From the NCBI GenBank assembly GCA_029939035.1, contig JAOZTS010000001.1, positions 17,859 to 38,487 on the forward strand: a DNA stretch of 20,629 nucleotides, in the 5' to 3' direction. Position 1 is the first letter of the stretch. Every line of letters begins with the position of its first letter. Both the position numbers and the translations under genes were made by a program. The notes under the pieces were generated by a model. That model did no database searches. It was not told the DNA's origin and worked only from the letters and a program-made list of their open reading frames with translations. This stretch comes from Candidatus Altimarinota bacterium. GTDB taxonomy: Bacteria > Patescibacteriota > Gracilibacteria > UBA1369 > LOWO2-01-FULL-3. Below are positions 7,722 to 15,455 of the stretch, in pieces.

Positions 7722-7931
7722 TTATTAATCTAACCCAAAAACATATGTAATCAGATAGCAAAATTGTACCAACATCCCTCGTCCTTTGCGATTAATTGAA
7801 AAATTACTGGCAGTGGAGGGGGCTGTGGAAAGGTCTTGCGCCAAAGACACTTCCTCCTGGGATTCCCTTCCCGGTAGTAATCAAAAAGGGAAAACCTTAT
7901 ATATATAATAATAAAAAATAACAAATACAAA
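7722..7931 (+). other. Intergenic region with a candidate structured RNA element (7803-7892)
   Basis: No gene is seen in these 210 bases. A GC-rich block can fold: ATTACT (7803-7808) pairs with AGTAAT (7876-7881), and an inner hairpin pairs GGAAAG (7827-7832) plus GTCTT (7833-7837) with AAGAC (7844-7848) plus CTTCC (7850-7854). A competing 7-bp stem pairs TTCCCTT (7863-7869) with AAGGGAA (7886-7892) and has AGTAAT in its loop, so the two folds are alternatives or form a pseudoknot. No T run follows, so it is not a standard terminator. It does not match a riboswitch that I recognise. If the -10 at 7904 is the true promoter, this block is not part of the downstream leader. Confidence 0.4.
7904..7909 (+). 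promoter_or_regulatory. Consensus -10 box for the 705-residue surface protein gene
   Basis: TATAAT sits in a TA-repeat stretch 22 bases before the ATG at 7932. No convincing -35 is seen (TCAAAA at 17-base spacing). The predicted leader is short, AT-rich and without a Shine-Dalgarno sequence. Confidence 0.45.
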
Positions 7932-10049
7932 ATGAAAACACGTAACTCAAGCAAATCGCAATGGGTACGTCACATGAGCAGATTGCTCATTGCTGTCATC
8001 GCTTTTATGAGCGTTGCCGGTAATGCCTCTGCCCGAATCCTCTTCCAGGATGACGACTTCGACGATGTCGCATCTGAAGGTATCATCATCAACTTCGATG
8101 ATGGTGGGGATGAAGACGTTACATTGCAACTAGGTAATGATGGTTCTGACGCAACCATGATATTCGATGATGGAACTGGAGACGTTACCTTTGCCACAGA
8201 CGGTGGAGATTTCTCCTTCAGCGATGACAACTTAACCACAACTGGTGGAGCTATGTTCTCCGGAACAAGTGAATTCCACATCCGTGAAGTCGCAAACGAA
8301 GCAGTAGCAGATTGTACAACAGCAGGTGAAATCGTATTAGATACAGGTGAAAACAGAATCTATGTATGTTCCGCAACAGGTACACCTGGTACATGGGTAG
8401 CCTCTGATGCCGGTTCATCTCAAGATTTTGAAGATGTATTCTCAGTTGATGCTGATGATACTTTGACTACTACCAATCAAGATTTTACAATTGATACTGG
8501 TACTGCCGACTTCCTAGTAGATAGTAACGATTGGAGCGTTGATGCAGCTGGTAATATTACAGGAGCTGTAATTACTGGTACATCACTTACTGATGGTACT
8601 GCAACACTAACTGGTGGATCATTAAATGGTTTGACTGGTGCAGACGCCACTACAGAAGACACCATTGAAGGGTTGATATTCGATGCTGATGCCGAAGCCG
8701 TAACAGGTGTTTGGACATGGGCAGATAATGTCGCTCAAGAATTTGGTACTGACAGTGATGTATTAATCCAATACGATGAAACTGGAGACGACAGATTGGA
8801 AATCACTGGTACAAATGCTGATGTTTACTTCGAAGACAGCATAATCGTTGACACTAATGCAACAGTTAACGGAACATTAGATGCTAATGGTATCGTTACT
8901 CTTGGTGACAATGGAGAATCAGTAACAATCAATTCTGATACATGGGACGTAACTGCTCTTGGTGTAGGTTCTGGATTCACAGGATTCACATCAACTGGAA
9001 CAGTTAACTTTTCGGGTGCAGGAGCATTCAGAATTCGTGAAGATGCTAATCCAGCTGCAAACGCGGCTTGTGCCACTGTAAATGAGTTAATATTAGACAC
9101 TACTGATAATGAGATCCAAATATGTACAGCTACTGGTATTGCCGGTGCTGCCACATGGACAGCAGTAAGTAGTGATGACGCTGACACTTTGGATGGATTG
9201 GATTCTCTTCAATTCTTAAGAAGTGATACTAGTGACAACTACACATCTGGAACATTAACATTTGACTCAGGAACAACCTTGGCAGCAGCTTCAGGTTCAA
9301 CTGTGGACATCAACACTGGTGCTCTATTAGATGTTAATGGTGAATTCGATGCATCTAGTGCAACTGAATTCCACATTCGTGAAGTACCAGGTGATCCAAA
9401 TCTAATAGGAACTGGTGCAGCTTGTACGACTTTAGATGAAATAGTATTGGACACAGCATCTGACAGAATTTATGTCTGTACAGGAACTGGTGCCGCTGGT
9501 ACTGGTACATGGAGAGCCACTGGCCCAGCTAATGTCAATGTCGACACTATGACATGGGAAGCAGAATACCCAGACGTAGTTGTTTACGGAGACTCAGCAA
9601 GTGGTTTATCTCACAAAGGTAAACTGGAAGCTCTATATGACGTCACTAACAGTGAACAATACTATCACTGGTCTACTAAGAAAAATGAAGACGAAGAAAT
9701 AGATCTTCGTTTCCGATATGAGCTACCAGCGGACTTCGTAGACGCTGGAGACCTAACTTTAGATTACAGAACTCTAACTGCCGCTGCTGGTGACAATAGC
9801 GTACAAGTCATCGTAAATAACGATACTGACAGCACTACATGTCACACAGATGCCGCAGCACCGAGTGCTGCAAACACCTGGGGAACTCTAACAATCACAG
9901 CTGCTGAAATTGAAACTGGATGTGTTCCAGGTGCCGCTGGAGGCCTTGATGCTGGAGACGTTATTGAGGTAATCATCCGTCTAATAGCGGACGACACTAA
10001 TGCCGGTTGGGCTGATGTTGGTACAATGTCATTTGCTTACACAAATTAA
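7932..10049 (+). CDS. Fibre-like surface protein with three two-cysteine modules and a shared C-terminal module
   Basis: The 705-residue product has a signal peptide (about 1-34, ending ASA) and a mature start RILFQDDDF. The body is acidic, rich in Gly, Thr, Asp and Ala, and built of short beta strands typical of phage-tail-fibre or beta-solenoid proteins. Three copies of a module (115-157, 366-412, 479-529) carry FHIRE or FRIRE, then Cys, E-I/L-V/I-LDT, Cys, a TATG-like turn and TW. A DTLDGLDS motif (419-426), common in fibre proteins, precedes an FLRSDTSDNYTSGTLTF-like segment. Residues 540-705 are the C-terminal module homologous to the end of the upstream 849-residue protein. The protein contains no C-terminal membrane anchor or SLH domain, so it is probably released or held by partners. 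Its exact function is unknown; adhesion or a surface filament are the likeliest roles. It ends in TAA. Confidence 0.88.
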   Translation: MKTRNSSKSQWVRHMSRLLIAVIAFMSVAGNASARILFQDDDFDDVASEGIIINFDDGGDEDVTLQLGNDGSDATMIFDDGTGDVTFATDGGDFSFSDDNLTTTGGAMFSGTSEFHIREVANEAVADCTTAGEIVLDTGENRIYVCSATGTPGTWVASDAGSSQDFEDVFSVDADDTLTTTNQDFTIDTGTADFLVDSNDWSVDAAGNITGAVITGTSLTDGTATLTGGSLNGLTGADATTEDTIEGLIFDADAEAVTGVWTWADNVAQEFGTDSDVLIQYDETGDDRLEITGTNADVYFEDSIIVDTNATVNGTLDANGIVTLGDNGESVTINSDTWDVTALGVGSGFTGFTSTGTVNFSGAGAFRIREDANPAANAACATVNELILDTTDNEIQICTATGIAGAATWTAVSSDDADTLDGLDSLQFLRSDTSDNYTSGTLTFDSGTTLAAASGSTVDINTGALLDVNGEFDASSATEFHIREVPGDPNLIGTGAACTTLDEIVLDTASDRIYVCTGTGAAGTGTWRATGPANVNVDTMTWEAEYPDVVVYGDSASGLSHKGKLEALYDVTNSEQYYHWSTKKNEDEEIDLRFRYELPADFVDAGDLTLDYRTLTAAAGDNSVQVIVNNDTDSTTCHTDAAAPSAANTWGTLTITAAEIETGCVPGAAGGLDAGDVIEVIIRLIADDTNAGWADVGTMSFAYTN
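8274..9518 (+). repeat. Three copies of a two-cysteine beta module
   Basis: The copies lie at 8274-8402, 9027-9167 and 9366-9518. The cysteine pairs are Cys128/146, Cys380/398 and Cys498/516, always 18 residues apart. Copies 1 and 3 are closest (EFHIREV and RIYVC shared); copy 2 is more diverged (FRIRED, EIQIC). Confidence 0.88.
9549..10046 (+). repeat. C-terminal surface module, copy 2
   Basis: Residues 540-705 of the 705-residue protein, homologous to 7248-7718. Matching landmarks are MTWEAEY, HKGKLEALYD, YYHWSTKKN, RYELPADF, DYRT and AGDVIEVIIRL. This copy has an extra cysteine pair (Cys637 and Cys664) that copy 1 lacks. Confidence 0.8.
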
Positions 10050-10055
10050 CATAAT

Positions 10056-10098
10056 TGGCGCTTTTTCTCCCCGACTTCTCGGGGAGAAGCTAGCGCCA
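10056..10098 (+). other. Long imperfect hairpin between two fibre genes
   Basis: A 7-bp outer stem (TGGCGCT, 10056-10062, with 10092-10098) encloses a 10-bp inner stem (TTCTCCCCGA with its complement) closed by a CTTC loop, with a small asymmetric internal loop. It starts 6 bases after a stop codon and ends 3 bases before a possible ATG (10102), 21 bases before the likely ATG (10120). No T run follows on either strand, so it is not a typical terminator. It could stabilise the upstream mRNA, mark a processing site or control translation of the next gene. Confidence 0.75.
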
Positions 10099-10119
10099 GT
10101 CATGTCGAGTAAATCCATT

Positions 10120-11658
10120 ATGCATAAAAAACTCAAACTAATCATAGGCAATTTCACCCTTCTAATACTGCTATTCGCAAGCAGTATACAACCTGCTACA
10201 GCCAGGTTGATTTTTGCAGATGACGTCTTTGAGAACAATTCTGAGACCTACCAAATCGGTTCAGATGATGATGCTGCCACAAGTTTACTTACATTAGACT
10301 TTGGTGGAATCAACTCAGAAACCATCACTTGGGACACAACTTCATTTCTAATAAGTAATGATCTAGAAATAGAAGGTGATTTAAGCCAGGACGGAACAAC
10401 ATTCACCCTGGATTCAGACAATGCAAGTTCAGGTGCAAATGTAGATATTGTAGCCGATCAGGGATCGGACAATCCTGGTACTCTTCGATACAACGCACTA
10501 AACAACCGTTGGGAAATCAGCAACGATGGTGGAACATTCGAAGCAATCTCAACAGGAGGAGGATCAACTCTAAACCTCGATGACGCTTACAACAACTTCG
10601 CTGCAAGCCCATCTACTATATTTGTAGATGCTGGTGAAGGACAAGCCGGAGGATTAACATTCGATGGTTCACTCGCAACTGACGAAACAGTATCTATCAC
10701 AAATTCCGGAAATGGAGGAACTCTATTCCTCAGCAACACCGGATCTGGAGATAGTTTCACTGTCCACGATGAAGCCAGTGACACAACTCCATTCGTAATT
10801 GATTACGCTGGATTTGTAGGAATCGGCACAGGAACACCAGGCGCAAATGTACATCTATATGACATAAGCAGTACAACAGTGTCAGAATGGCAAATCTTCG
10901 ACGACGGAACAAATCAAGTTTCTATATTAACAGGAACACTAGACCCTACTGTCACAGCAGTTGATGCAGACACAGGATCAATTTTCTACAATACTTCAAC
11001 AGGTCAATCATACTCAAAACAAGATGACGGATCATCAACTAATTGGGGAATGGGTGGACTTTCTTTGGATTTACTGGACGCGCTCGCAGGAACATATGGA
11101 ACTCCATCGGCAAGTAATCAATTTGTAACAAACGACGACCCACGTCTTATCATCAATAGCGGTAACGAATTCGGAGAAATCGCCCTAGGTTCACGTCTGG
11201 ATTACAGCAATGACTCAGTACCACTCGACAGAACATATATTTACTACACCAGAGTATTTTTGCCTGCCAATACTTCCATAGAATCAATGGCAATGTTTAC
11301 AACCTCCGCAAAAAATGGAACCATAAATTTCGCCATTTACTCAGATGATGACGGTCCTGACACAAAACTTGGAGAAATGGGAGCAAACACTGCAACATCA
11401 CCAGTAAATGAGTTTTGGGAATATGATTTCACAACGCCTGTAGAAATAACTACAAGTGAGTTTTACTGGCTAGCAATGGCATGCTCACAATCACCTAAAG
11501 TGAGAACATACGACAACGCCAACGACAAATTCATCCCATACAGAGTAGAAGGTAAAACAGCATCAAGTACTACTCTACCAACAACAGCATCTCCAGATAC
11601 TCTAGGAAACACTGTCGACATTCCTTATATAACTGGTTTCGATGATCTAGTCTACTAA
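10120..11658 (+). CDS. Fibre-like surface protein with a C-terminal phage-type beta-sandwich
   Basis: The 512-residue product is read from the ATG at 10120, which gives a normal signal peptide (1-28, ending ATA) and mature start RLIFADDVF. An ATG at 10102 would add six residues. Longer in-frame starts upstream would overlap the previous gene and run through the hairpin, so they are unlikely. Residues 45-90 resemble the first repeats of the 705-residue protein. Residues 115-145 hold a phage-fibre-like TLRYNALNNRWEISNDGG segment, and 225-245 hold a GIGTGTP motif also common in fibre proteins. Residues about 345-465 look like a beta-sandwich (INFAIYSDDDGPDTKLGE, then FYWLAMACS) seen in phage fibres and other surface proteins. 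It is probably the third member of a co-oriented surface operon, with a hairpin between it and gene two. Its TAA overlaps the TAG of the convergent SLH gene by three bases. Confidence 0.85.
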   Translation: MHKKLKLIIGNFTLLILLFASSIQPATARLIFADDVFENNSETYQIGSDDDAATSLLTLDFGGINSETITWDTTSFLISNDLEIEGDLSQDGTTFTLDSDNASSGANVDIVADQGSDNPGTLRYNALNNRWEISNDGGTFEAISTGGGSTLNLDDAYNNFAASPSTIFVDAGEGQAGGLTFDGSLATDETVSITNSGNGGTLFLSNTGSGDSFTVHDEASDTTPFVIDYAGFVGIGTGTPGANVHLYDISSTTVSEWQIFDDGTNQVSILTGTLDPTVTAVDADTGSIFYNTSTGQSYSKQDDGSSTNWGMGGLSLDLLDALAGTYGTPSASNQFVTNDDPRLIINSGNEFGEIALGSRLDYSNDSVPLDRTYIYYTRVFLPANTSIESMAMFTTSAKNGTINFAIYSDDDGPDTKLGEMGANTATSPVNEFWEYDFTTPVEITTSEFYWLAMACSQSPKVRTYDNANDKFIPYRVEGKTASSTTLPTTASPDTLGNTVDIPYITGFDDLVY

Positions 11659-12695
11659 ATCTCTTCTCCACCAACTTGCTCCAAAATACTTCGGGCAACT
11701 TCTTTGATGTGTCGAGCAACTATTTCAGTTTCATTATCTGCCTCCCAGGCTTCACCAGCTTTACCAATAGCTTGATTCGCCCAATCCTCAGCTCCAGCAT
11801 CTTCACCGGTAGCTCCAGCAATATATGCTTCCATCAAATAATCATAAGCTTTCGCCAACTTTGCAACTCCCAAAACCATATTATCGCTTGGGAAATTAAT
11901 CATTGCCTGCTGAGTGAGATCAACTGCCAATTCAGAAGCTTTCTTTGCCATATTGATTTTTCCAGCTCCAACAAAAACATCTATTTGAACCATTTCAACT
12001 TCAGCCGCCTCAAGTAACAACTGTGTGTTGTATTTTCCTTTAATAAGCATCAACAAATACATCATCTGTGCCACTTCTCCACGATTCAAAGACATAGCAG
12101 GATCCAAATTTTCATATTCATTTATTTCAATTACCCCAACACTAGCCGCATAATTCATATAAGACGCATACCAAGCATCTTCAGGCACATCTAAAGCACC
12201 CGAACTTGGAACAGCATCCAATACTTCTTGCTTTAGCTGATTCGCTTCCAACAACATTTTCAAAAATTCTGCCTTATTTACCCCTCTTTCTCCATGAAAC
12301 AATCCATCTACTCCATCCCCTTTCACAATTCCCAATTCATATCCTTTTGCAACAAAAGGCGCAAACCAAGCATCTTCTGCAACATCTTCAAAAGTAAGCT
12401 CACCCAACTCTTCAGGAGTAGGAATCGCAGAACCAACAAAAATAACCTTCAAAACTTCAGCCCTATTTATCGAATTTTCAGGCTTAAAAGTCCCATCGTC
12501 ATATCCATCCAAAATACCTTTCTCCCTCAACAAACTAATCGCCGCATTATAATCATGATCCATCGGAACATCTGTAAATCCGACATCAACAACAGTGATA
12601 CCAGACTCGGTACTACTCTCTTCCGCAAAAGAAGCAGGAGCAATAGCAGTAACCAATATAGTTACCAAAAGAATTAGAGGAATGAGTTTCTTCAT
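11655..12695 (-). CDS. Secreted SLH protein with helical C-terminal domain
   Basis: The 346-residue product has a signal peptide (1-24, ending ASFA). Three SLH domains follow at about 38-88 (ILDGYDDGTFKPENSINRAE), 100-150 (WFAPFVAKGYELGIVKGDG) and 167-217 (WYASYMNYAASVGVI). The C-terminal 222-345 is predicted alpha-helical, rich in Ala and Glu, with TPR-like or bundle-like character (YDYLMEAYIAGATG, 284-297); I do not recognise the family. With SLH at the N-terminus, it is likely a wall-bound scaffold presenting a helical domain. It converges on the fibre gene row, overlapping its last stop codon. It ends in TAG. Confidence 0.92.
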   Translation of the reverse strand: MKKLIPLILLVTILVTAIAPASFAEESSTESGITVVDVGFTDVPMDHDYNAAISLLREKGILDGYDDGTFKPENSINRAEVLKVIFVGSAIPTPEELGELTFEDVAEDAWFAPFVAKGYELGIVKGDGVDGLFHGERGVNKAEFLKMLLEANQLKQEVLDAVPSSGALDVPEDAWYASYMNYAASVGVIEINEYENLDPAMSLNRGEVAQMMYLLMLIKGKYNTQLLLEAAEVEMVQIDVFVGAGKINMAKKASELAVDLTQQAMINFPSDNMVLGVAKLAKAYDYLMEAYIAGATGEDAGAEDWANQAIGKAGEAWEADNETEIVARHIKEVARSILEQVGGEEI

Positions 12696-12744
12696 ATTAT
12701 TTGAGTTTTAAAAAATACTTCTCTAGGGACTTAAACGTACAACT

Positions 12745-12773
12745 ATTCTAACAATACGTTCCGGAATTAGCAA
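12745..12773 (-). promoter_or_regulatory. Promoter of the 346-residue SLH protein gene
   Basis: On the minus strand TTGCTA (12768-12773) and TAGAAT (12745-12750) are 17 bases apart, with TG one base before the -10. The leader is about 43 bases with no Shine-Dalgarno sequence. Confidence 0.6.
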
Positions 12774-12790
12774 CATTTCACACACGCGGG

Positions 12791-12819
12791 TTGACAAACA
12801 AAGCAAATACACCGATAAT
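12791..12819 (+). promoter_or_regulatory. Near-consensus sigma-70-type promoter of the 290-residue protein gene
   Basis: TTGACA (12791-12796) and GATAAT (12814-12819) are exactly 17 bases apart. The ATG at 12840 is 20 bases after the -10, so the leader is only about 14 bases and has no Shine-Dalgarno sequence. It is divergent from the SLH promoter at 12745-12773. Confidence 0.8.
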
Positions 12820-12839
12820 CATTTCTTGTAAATCAACCA

Positions 12840-13712
12840 ATGAATGAACACTACGATCAATACGAAATTGAGAGACCGGAAACAGAAATTCCCTGTGATT
12901 CTCTTGCAAAAATTAATGCAGAAATCACAGAAGGAATATTAGCCCAAGGGCTACCTCTTGCCGATGATCATGAGAGAGAAAGCCATGATCAAGCTAAACT
13001 TTTTGAAACATTAGACAGCTTCTTGATATACGTTTCATCAAAGGAACAAATCACAAAAACTATTGAAGATGACTCACCTAAAAAGTCCGCAACAGTCGAA
13101 TTATACGTACAAGAAATCATTCAAAAAGTATTTGCGCTAATAGCTGGTTATGTTCAAATTAAAAAAATGAGGAGCAGAAAAGAGTTTGATAAAAAAGACA
13201 TTACATCAGCCCTCCAGTTCTGTTGGCAAAAAATAGTCTCAAAAGAAAGCAGACTATATATACTTGAAAAAATGCGACAACTAATACAAAAAGAAGATGA
13301 CGAAGACATTAAGAAAAAACTACTCGAATCATTCGTGAAAAGTATAGGAGATCCAGAAAATCATCCATTTGGAATACTACTCGAAGACCGAAAATACGCA
13401 GAAATACACCAAGAATTAGCAAAACTTTCATCCGCTCCCTCAGATCACAAAAGCCTAACAACATCAATGATGTTAGACATGATAGAAGCAAATCTTCTAA
13501 CAGACAACGATTTATGGGATGAAATCAGCTTACATTCAGATTTCAAGAACTTTCTCGGAAAAGTTTGCAGTAGATACGAAGACCAATTCAAAGATATTGA
13601 TCCGATAGTAACTCAAGCATGGGAAAACATTCTTTATCCTCGCCTACTCGTCTGGGGAAACCTAATCTACTCCGATTCCCTTCTCCTTCCCAAAAATCAG
13701 ACAGAAAACTAA
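12840..13712 (+). CDS. Unrecognised cytosolic alpha-helical protein (290 residues)
   Basis: I do not recognise the family. The product has no signal peptide and no membrane segment. It is mostly alpha-helical with a charged, acidic N-terminus (residues 1-50) and helix-rich segments with many Lys, Glu and Ile residues. A KEQITKTIEDDSPKK stretch (68-82) and a WENILYPRLLVWGNLIY segment (261-277) are the most distinctive parts. It has its own strong promoter and is followed by another gene of unknown function in the same direction, which also has its own promoter. It ends in TAA. Being expressed from a near-consensus promoter suggests a housekeeping or abundant product, but that is inference. Confidence 0.8.
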   Translation: MNEHYDQYEIERPETEIPCDSLAKINAEITEGILAQGLPLADDHERESHDQAKLFETLDSFLIYVSSKEQITKTIEDDSPKKSATVELYVQEIIQKVFALIAGYVQIKKMRSRKEFDKKDITSALQFCWQKIVSKESRLYILEKMRQLIQKEDDEDIKKKLLESFVKSIGDPENHPFGILLEDRKYAEIHQELAKLSSAPSDHKSLTTSMMLDMIEANLLTDNDLWDEISLHSDFKNFLGKVCSRYEDQFKDIDPIVTQAWENILYPRLLVWGNLIYSDSLLLPKNQTEN

Positions 13713-13722
13713 AAGGTGATTA

Positions 13723-13761
13723 GTCAACACGCCTTGACTTTTCTCGTGTTTGTTGTAATAT
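13723..13761 (+). promoter_or_regulatory. Promoter with an overlapping inverted repeat, upstream of the 551-residue protein gene
   Basis: TTGACT (13734-13739) and TAATAT (13756-13761) are 16 bases apart. An inverted repeat GTCAA-N6-TTGAC (13723-13727 and 13734-13738) covers the -35 box and could be an operator. A second TATAAT-like box lies right before the ATG (13781-13786) but has no -35. Confidence 0.55.
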
Positions 13762-13789
13762 GTTTTCTATTTTTACGTTATAATAAAAG

Positions 13790-15445
13790 ATGACACTTAG
13801 ATCAAATCCACAACCAGAAGGTAGCGAAGCACCAGAAGAGGCTCTAAAAAAGCCAACAATCGCTGATGCCATTTCTTCTTTATCAGGGCCTGGGGCGCCA
13901 AGCGCATCAGATAAAGTAGCACTACAGTTCCCGCCGGATATATGCCTAAAAATAGATCAATTTCTAGAACAAGACTCGGATATAATTACAACGGCAGCAG
14001 ACGATATTGTCAGTCAATACTACCAAGTGGTCAATATGTTCCTTGAACATATGCAAAAAAGAACTTGCACAGACACTCAACGGGTTCAATTTCTATATTT
14101 AAAAATAGCGAAAAGCCACCACCTTTCACAATTAAAAAGATATTCATTTAAAAAAAGAAGACAAGGCAACGCGAAAAACCCACTTTCACTATTACAAATT
14201 TTCTCAAAATGGGAAACAGCATTGGGTGGTCCTAACAAATTTTCATTTTTATCTGCCGTCCAAAACACCGACACAATGACGACACAAAGCGGTTCACTCA
14301 AAAAAACTACCGCAGGAGGCGTCGCAGCATACAACGCAAGAACAACTCCACCAGCAGCCACTCCAACTCAACCACCTGTAGAAGACACAGTAAAATCAAC
14401 ATTAGGAGGAACTCGCCTTGCTATGCCTGTAGTTGATTTTGGACCAGATGGAAAAATAATAATACCACAACCTGTACCAACAGCACCACAACCGACACCA
14501 ACTGTACCAGAACCAGCAGAAACCGTAGTCAAAACAACAAACGAAGCCGCAACAGCAGTCACTCCCCCACCAGAAGCACCAGAAGATGATGGATGGCATC
14601 ACATACTAGCCCCAAAAGACAAACAACTAGAAAGCGATATTGACATATTCAACCACCCAGGACTCCCAACAATAATTCACGTTCACAAATACAGAAATCC
14701 AGCATCACAAAACGGCTGGAGATCAACGTTGAAAAATCTAGAAACTGCAATGGCTATCAGTTTTGATGAATTAAAAGGAGAAACAGATAAAACCAAAATA
14801 TACGAACACATGGTAAATGCACTATCTAAAACAGGAAGCCCACAATATAGAAAAAGAGTCCTCCAAGAAATCCATGCCCTCAGCAAACACGACAAAGGCA
14901 TAAGCCAAAGAGCAATCACAGAGATTTTCACAGATGTCCTCTCAAACCAACCTGAATACAGCAGACCTAGAAAAATCTCAGAAGCAATGGAAATAATCTA
15001 TGAACAACCAAACAGCTACAGACCCAGACCAGAAGACATGACACCAGATGCACTATTCAAAGGTTATAGTGAATTAGACAAAGCAGAAATTACTGAAATG
15101 CCCGCAGAAGTTCAAGAACCTATCAGAAAACTGCTCGAAGCAGCCAGAGAATTCGGATTAGCACCTGTTGGTATTAACGCAAAAAAAGTAGACATCGCAA
15201 AAATGACTCCAGGCAATTTCAGACTAATGTGCGCAAACATTTTCCACAGACTCCAAGTCATAGAGGAACAAGTAAAAATTCAAGTATTCAAATCAAGCAC
15301 ATGGAAATGGAAAAGCCCAGCAGGAAAAGCCCGAGCATTTACAAGAAAACTACAAGAAATCTTCGCAGTTCAATTTGCAATAATAGAAGAATTTTTGTTC
15401 TCAAAAGAACTATTTATTCCAGAAAAAGTCAGAGATTTAGCCTAA
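13790..15445 (+). CDS. Unrecognised cytosolic protein with a Pro/Thr-rich linker (551 residues)
   Basis: I do not recognise the family. The product has no signal peptide or membrane span. Residues 1-45 are low-complexity (Ser, Pro, Glu, Ala). Residues 46-165 are helical with a basic patch (SFKKRRQGNAKN, 119-130). Residues 184-266 are a Pro/Thr-rich linker (for example QPVPTAPQPTPTVPEP, 227-242), broken by a short hydrophobic insert. Residues 268-551 form a second, helix-rich domain that includes a WKWKSPAGKARAF segment (505-517). The two-domain layout with a long flexible linker suggests a scaffold or adaptor role. It ends at a TAA that is part of a 14-bp palindrome shared with the convergent gene. 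Confidence 0.8.
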   Translation: MTLRSNPQPEGSEAPEEALKKPTIADAISSLSGPGAPSASDKVALQFPPDICLKIDQFLEQDSDIITTAADDIVSQYYQVVNMFLEHMQKRTCTDTQRVQFLYLKIAKSHHLSQLKRYSFKKRRQGNAKNPLSLLQIFSKWETALGGPNKFSFLSAVQNTDTMTTQSGSLKKTTAGGVAAYNARTTPPAATPTQPPVEDTVKSTLGGTRLAMPVVDFGPDGKIIIPQPVPTAPQPTPTVPEPAETVVKTTNEAATAVTPPPEAPEDDGWHHILAPKDKQLESDIDIFNHPGLPTIIHVHKYRNPASQNGWRSTLKNLETAMAISFDELKGETDKTKIYEHMVNALSKTGSPQYRKRVLQEIHALSKHDKGISQRAITEIFTDVLSNQPEYSRPRKISEAMEIIYEQPNSYRPRPEDMTPDALFKGYSELDKAEITEMPAEVQEPIRKLLEAAREFGLAPVGINAKKVDIAKMTPGNFRLMCANIFHRLQVIEEQVKIQVFKSSTWKWKSPAGKARAFTRKLQEIFAVQFAIIEEFLFSKELFIPEKVRDLA

Positions 15446-15455
15446 AACGTTTTAG
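15442..15455. other. Perfect 14-bp palindrome holding both convergent stop codons
   Basis: CTAAAACGTTTTAG contains the TAA of the 551-residue gene (15443-15445) and, on the other strand, the TAA of the coiled-coil gene (15452-15454). The palindrome has no spacer, so it cannot by itself form a good hairpin and is not a clear terminator. Confidence 0.85.

Noticed and set aside
10056..10098. Rho-independent terminator
   Set aside because: The stem is strong but no T run follows on either strand.
10000..10119. Longer N-terminus for the 512-residue fibre protein starting at 10000
   Set aside because: It would overlap the end of the 705-residue gene and read through the hairpin, and it would bury the signal peptide 40 residues inside the protein.
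7932..11658. Prophage tail-fibre genes
   Set aside because: The proteins have signal peptides and no phage structural, packaging or integration gene is nearby, so they are more likely cell-surface proteins that use fibre-type modules.
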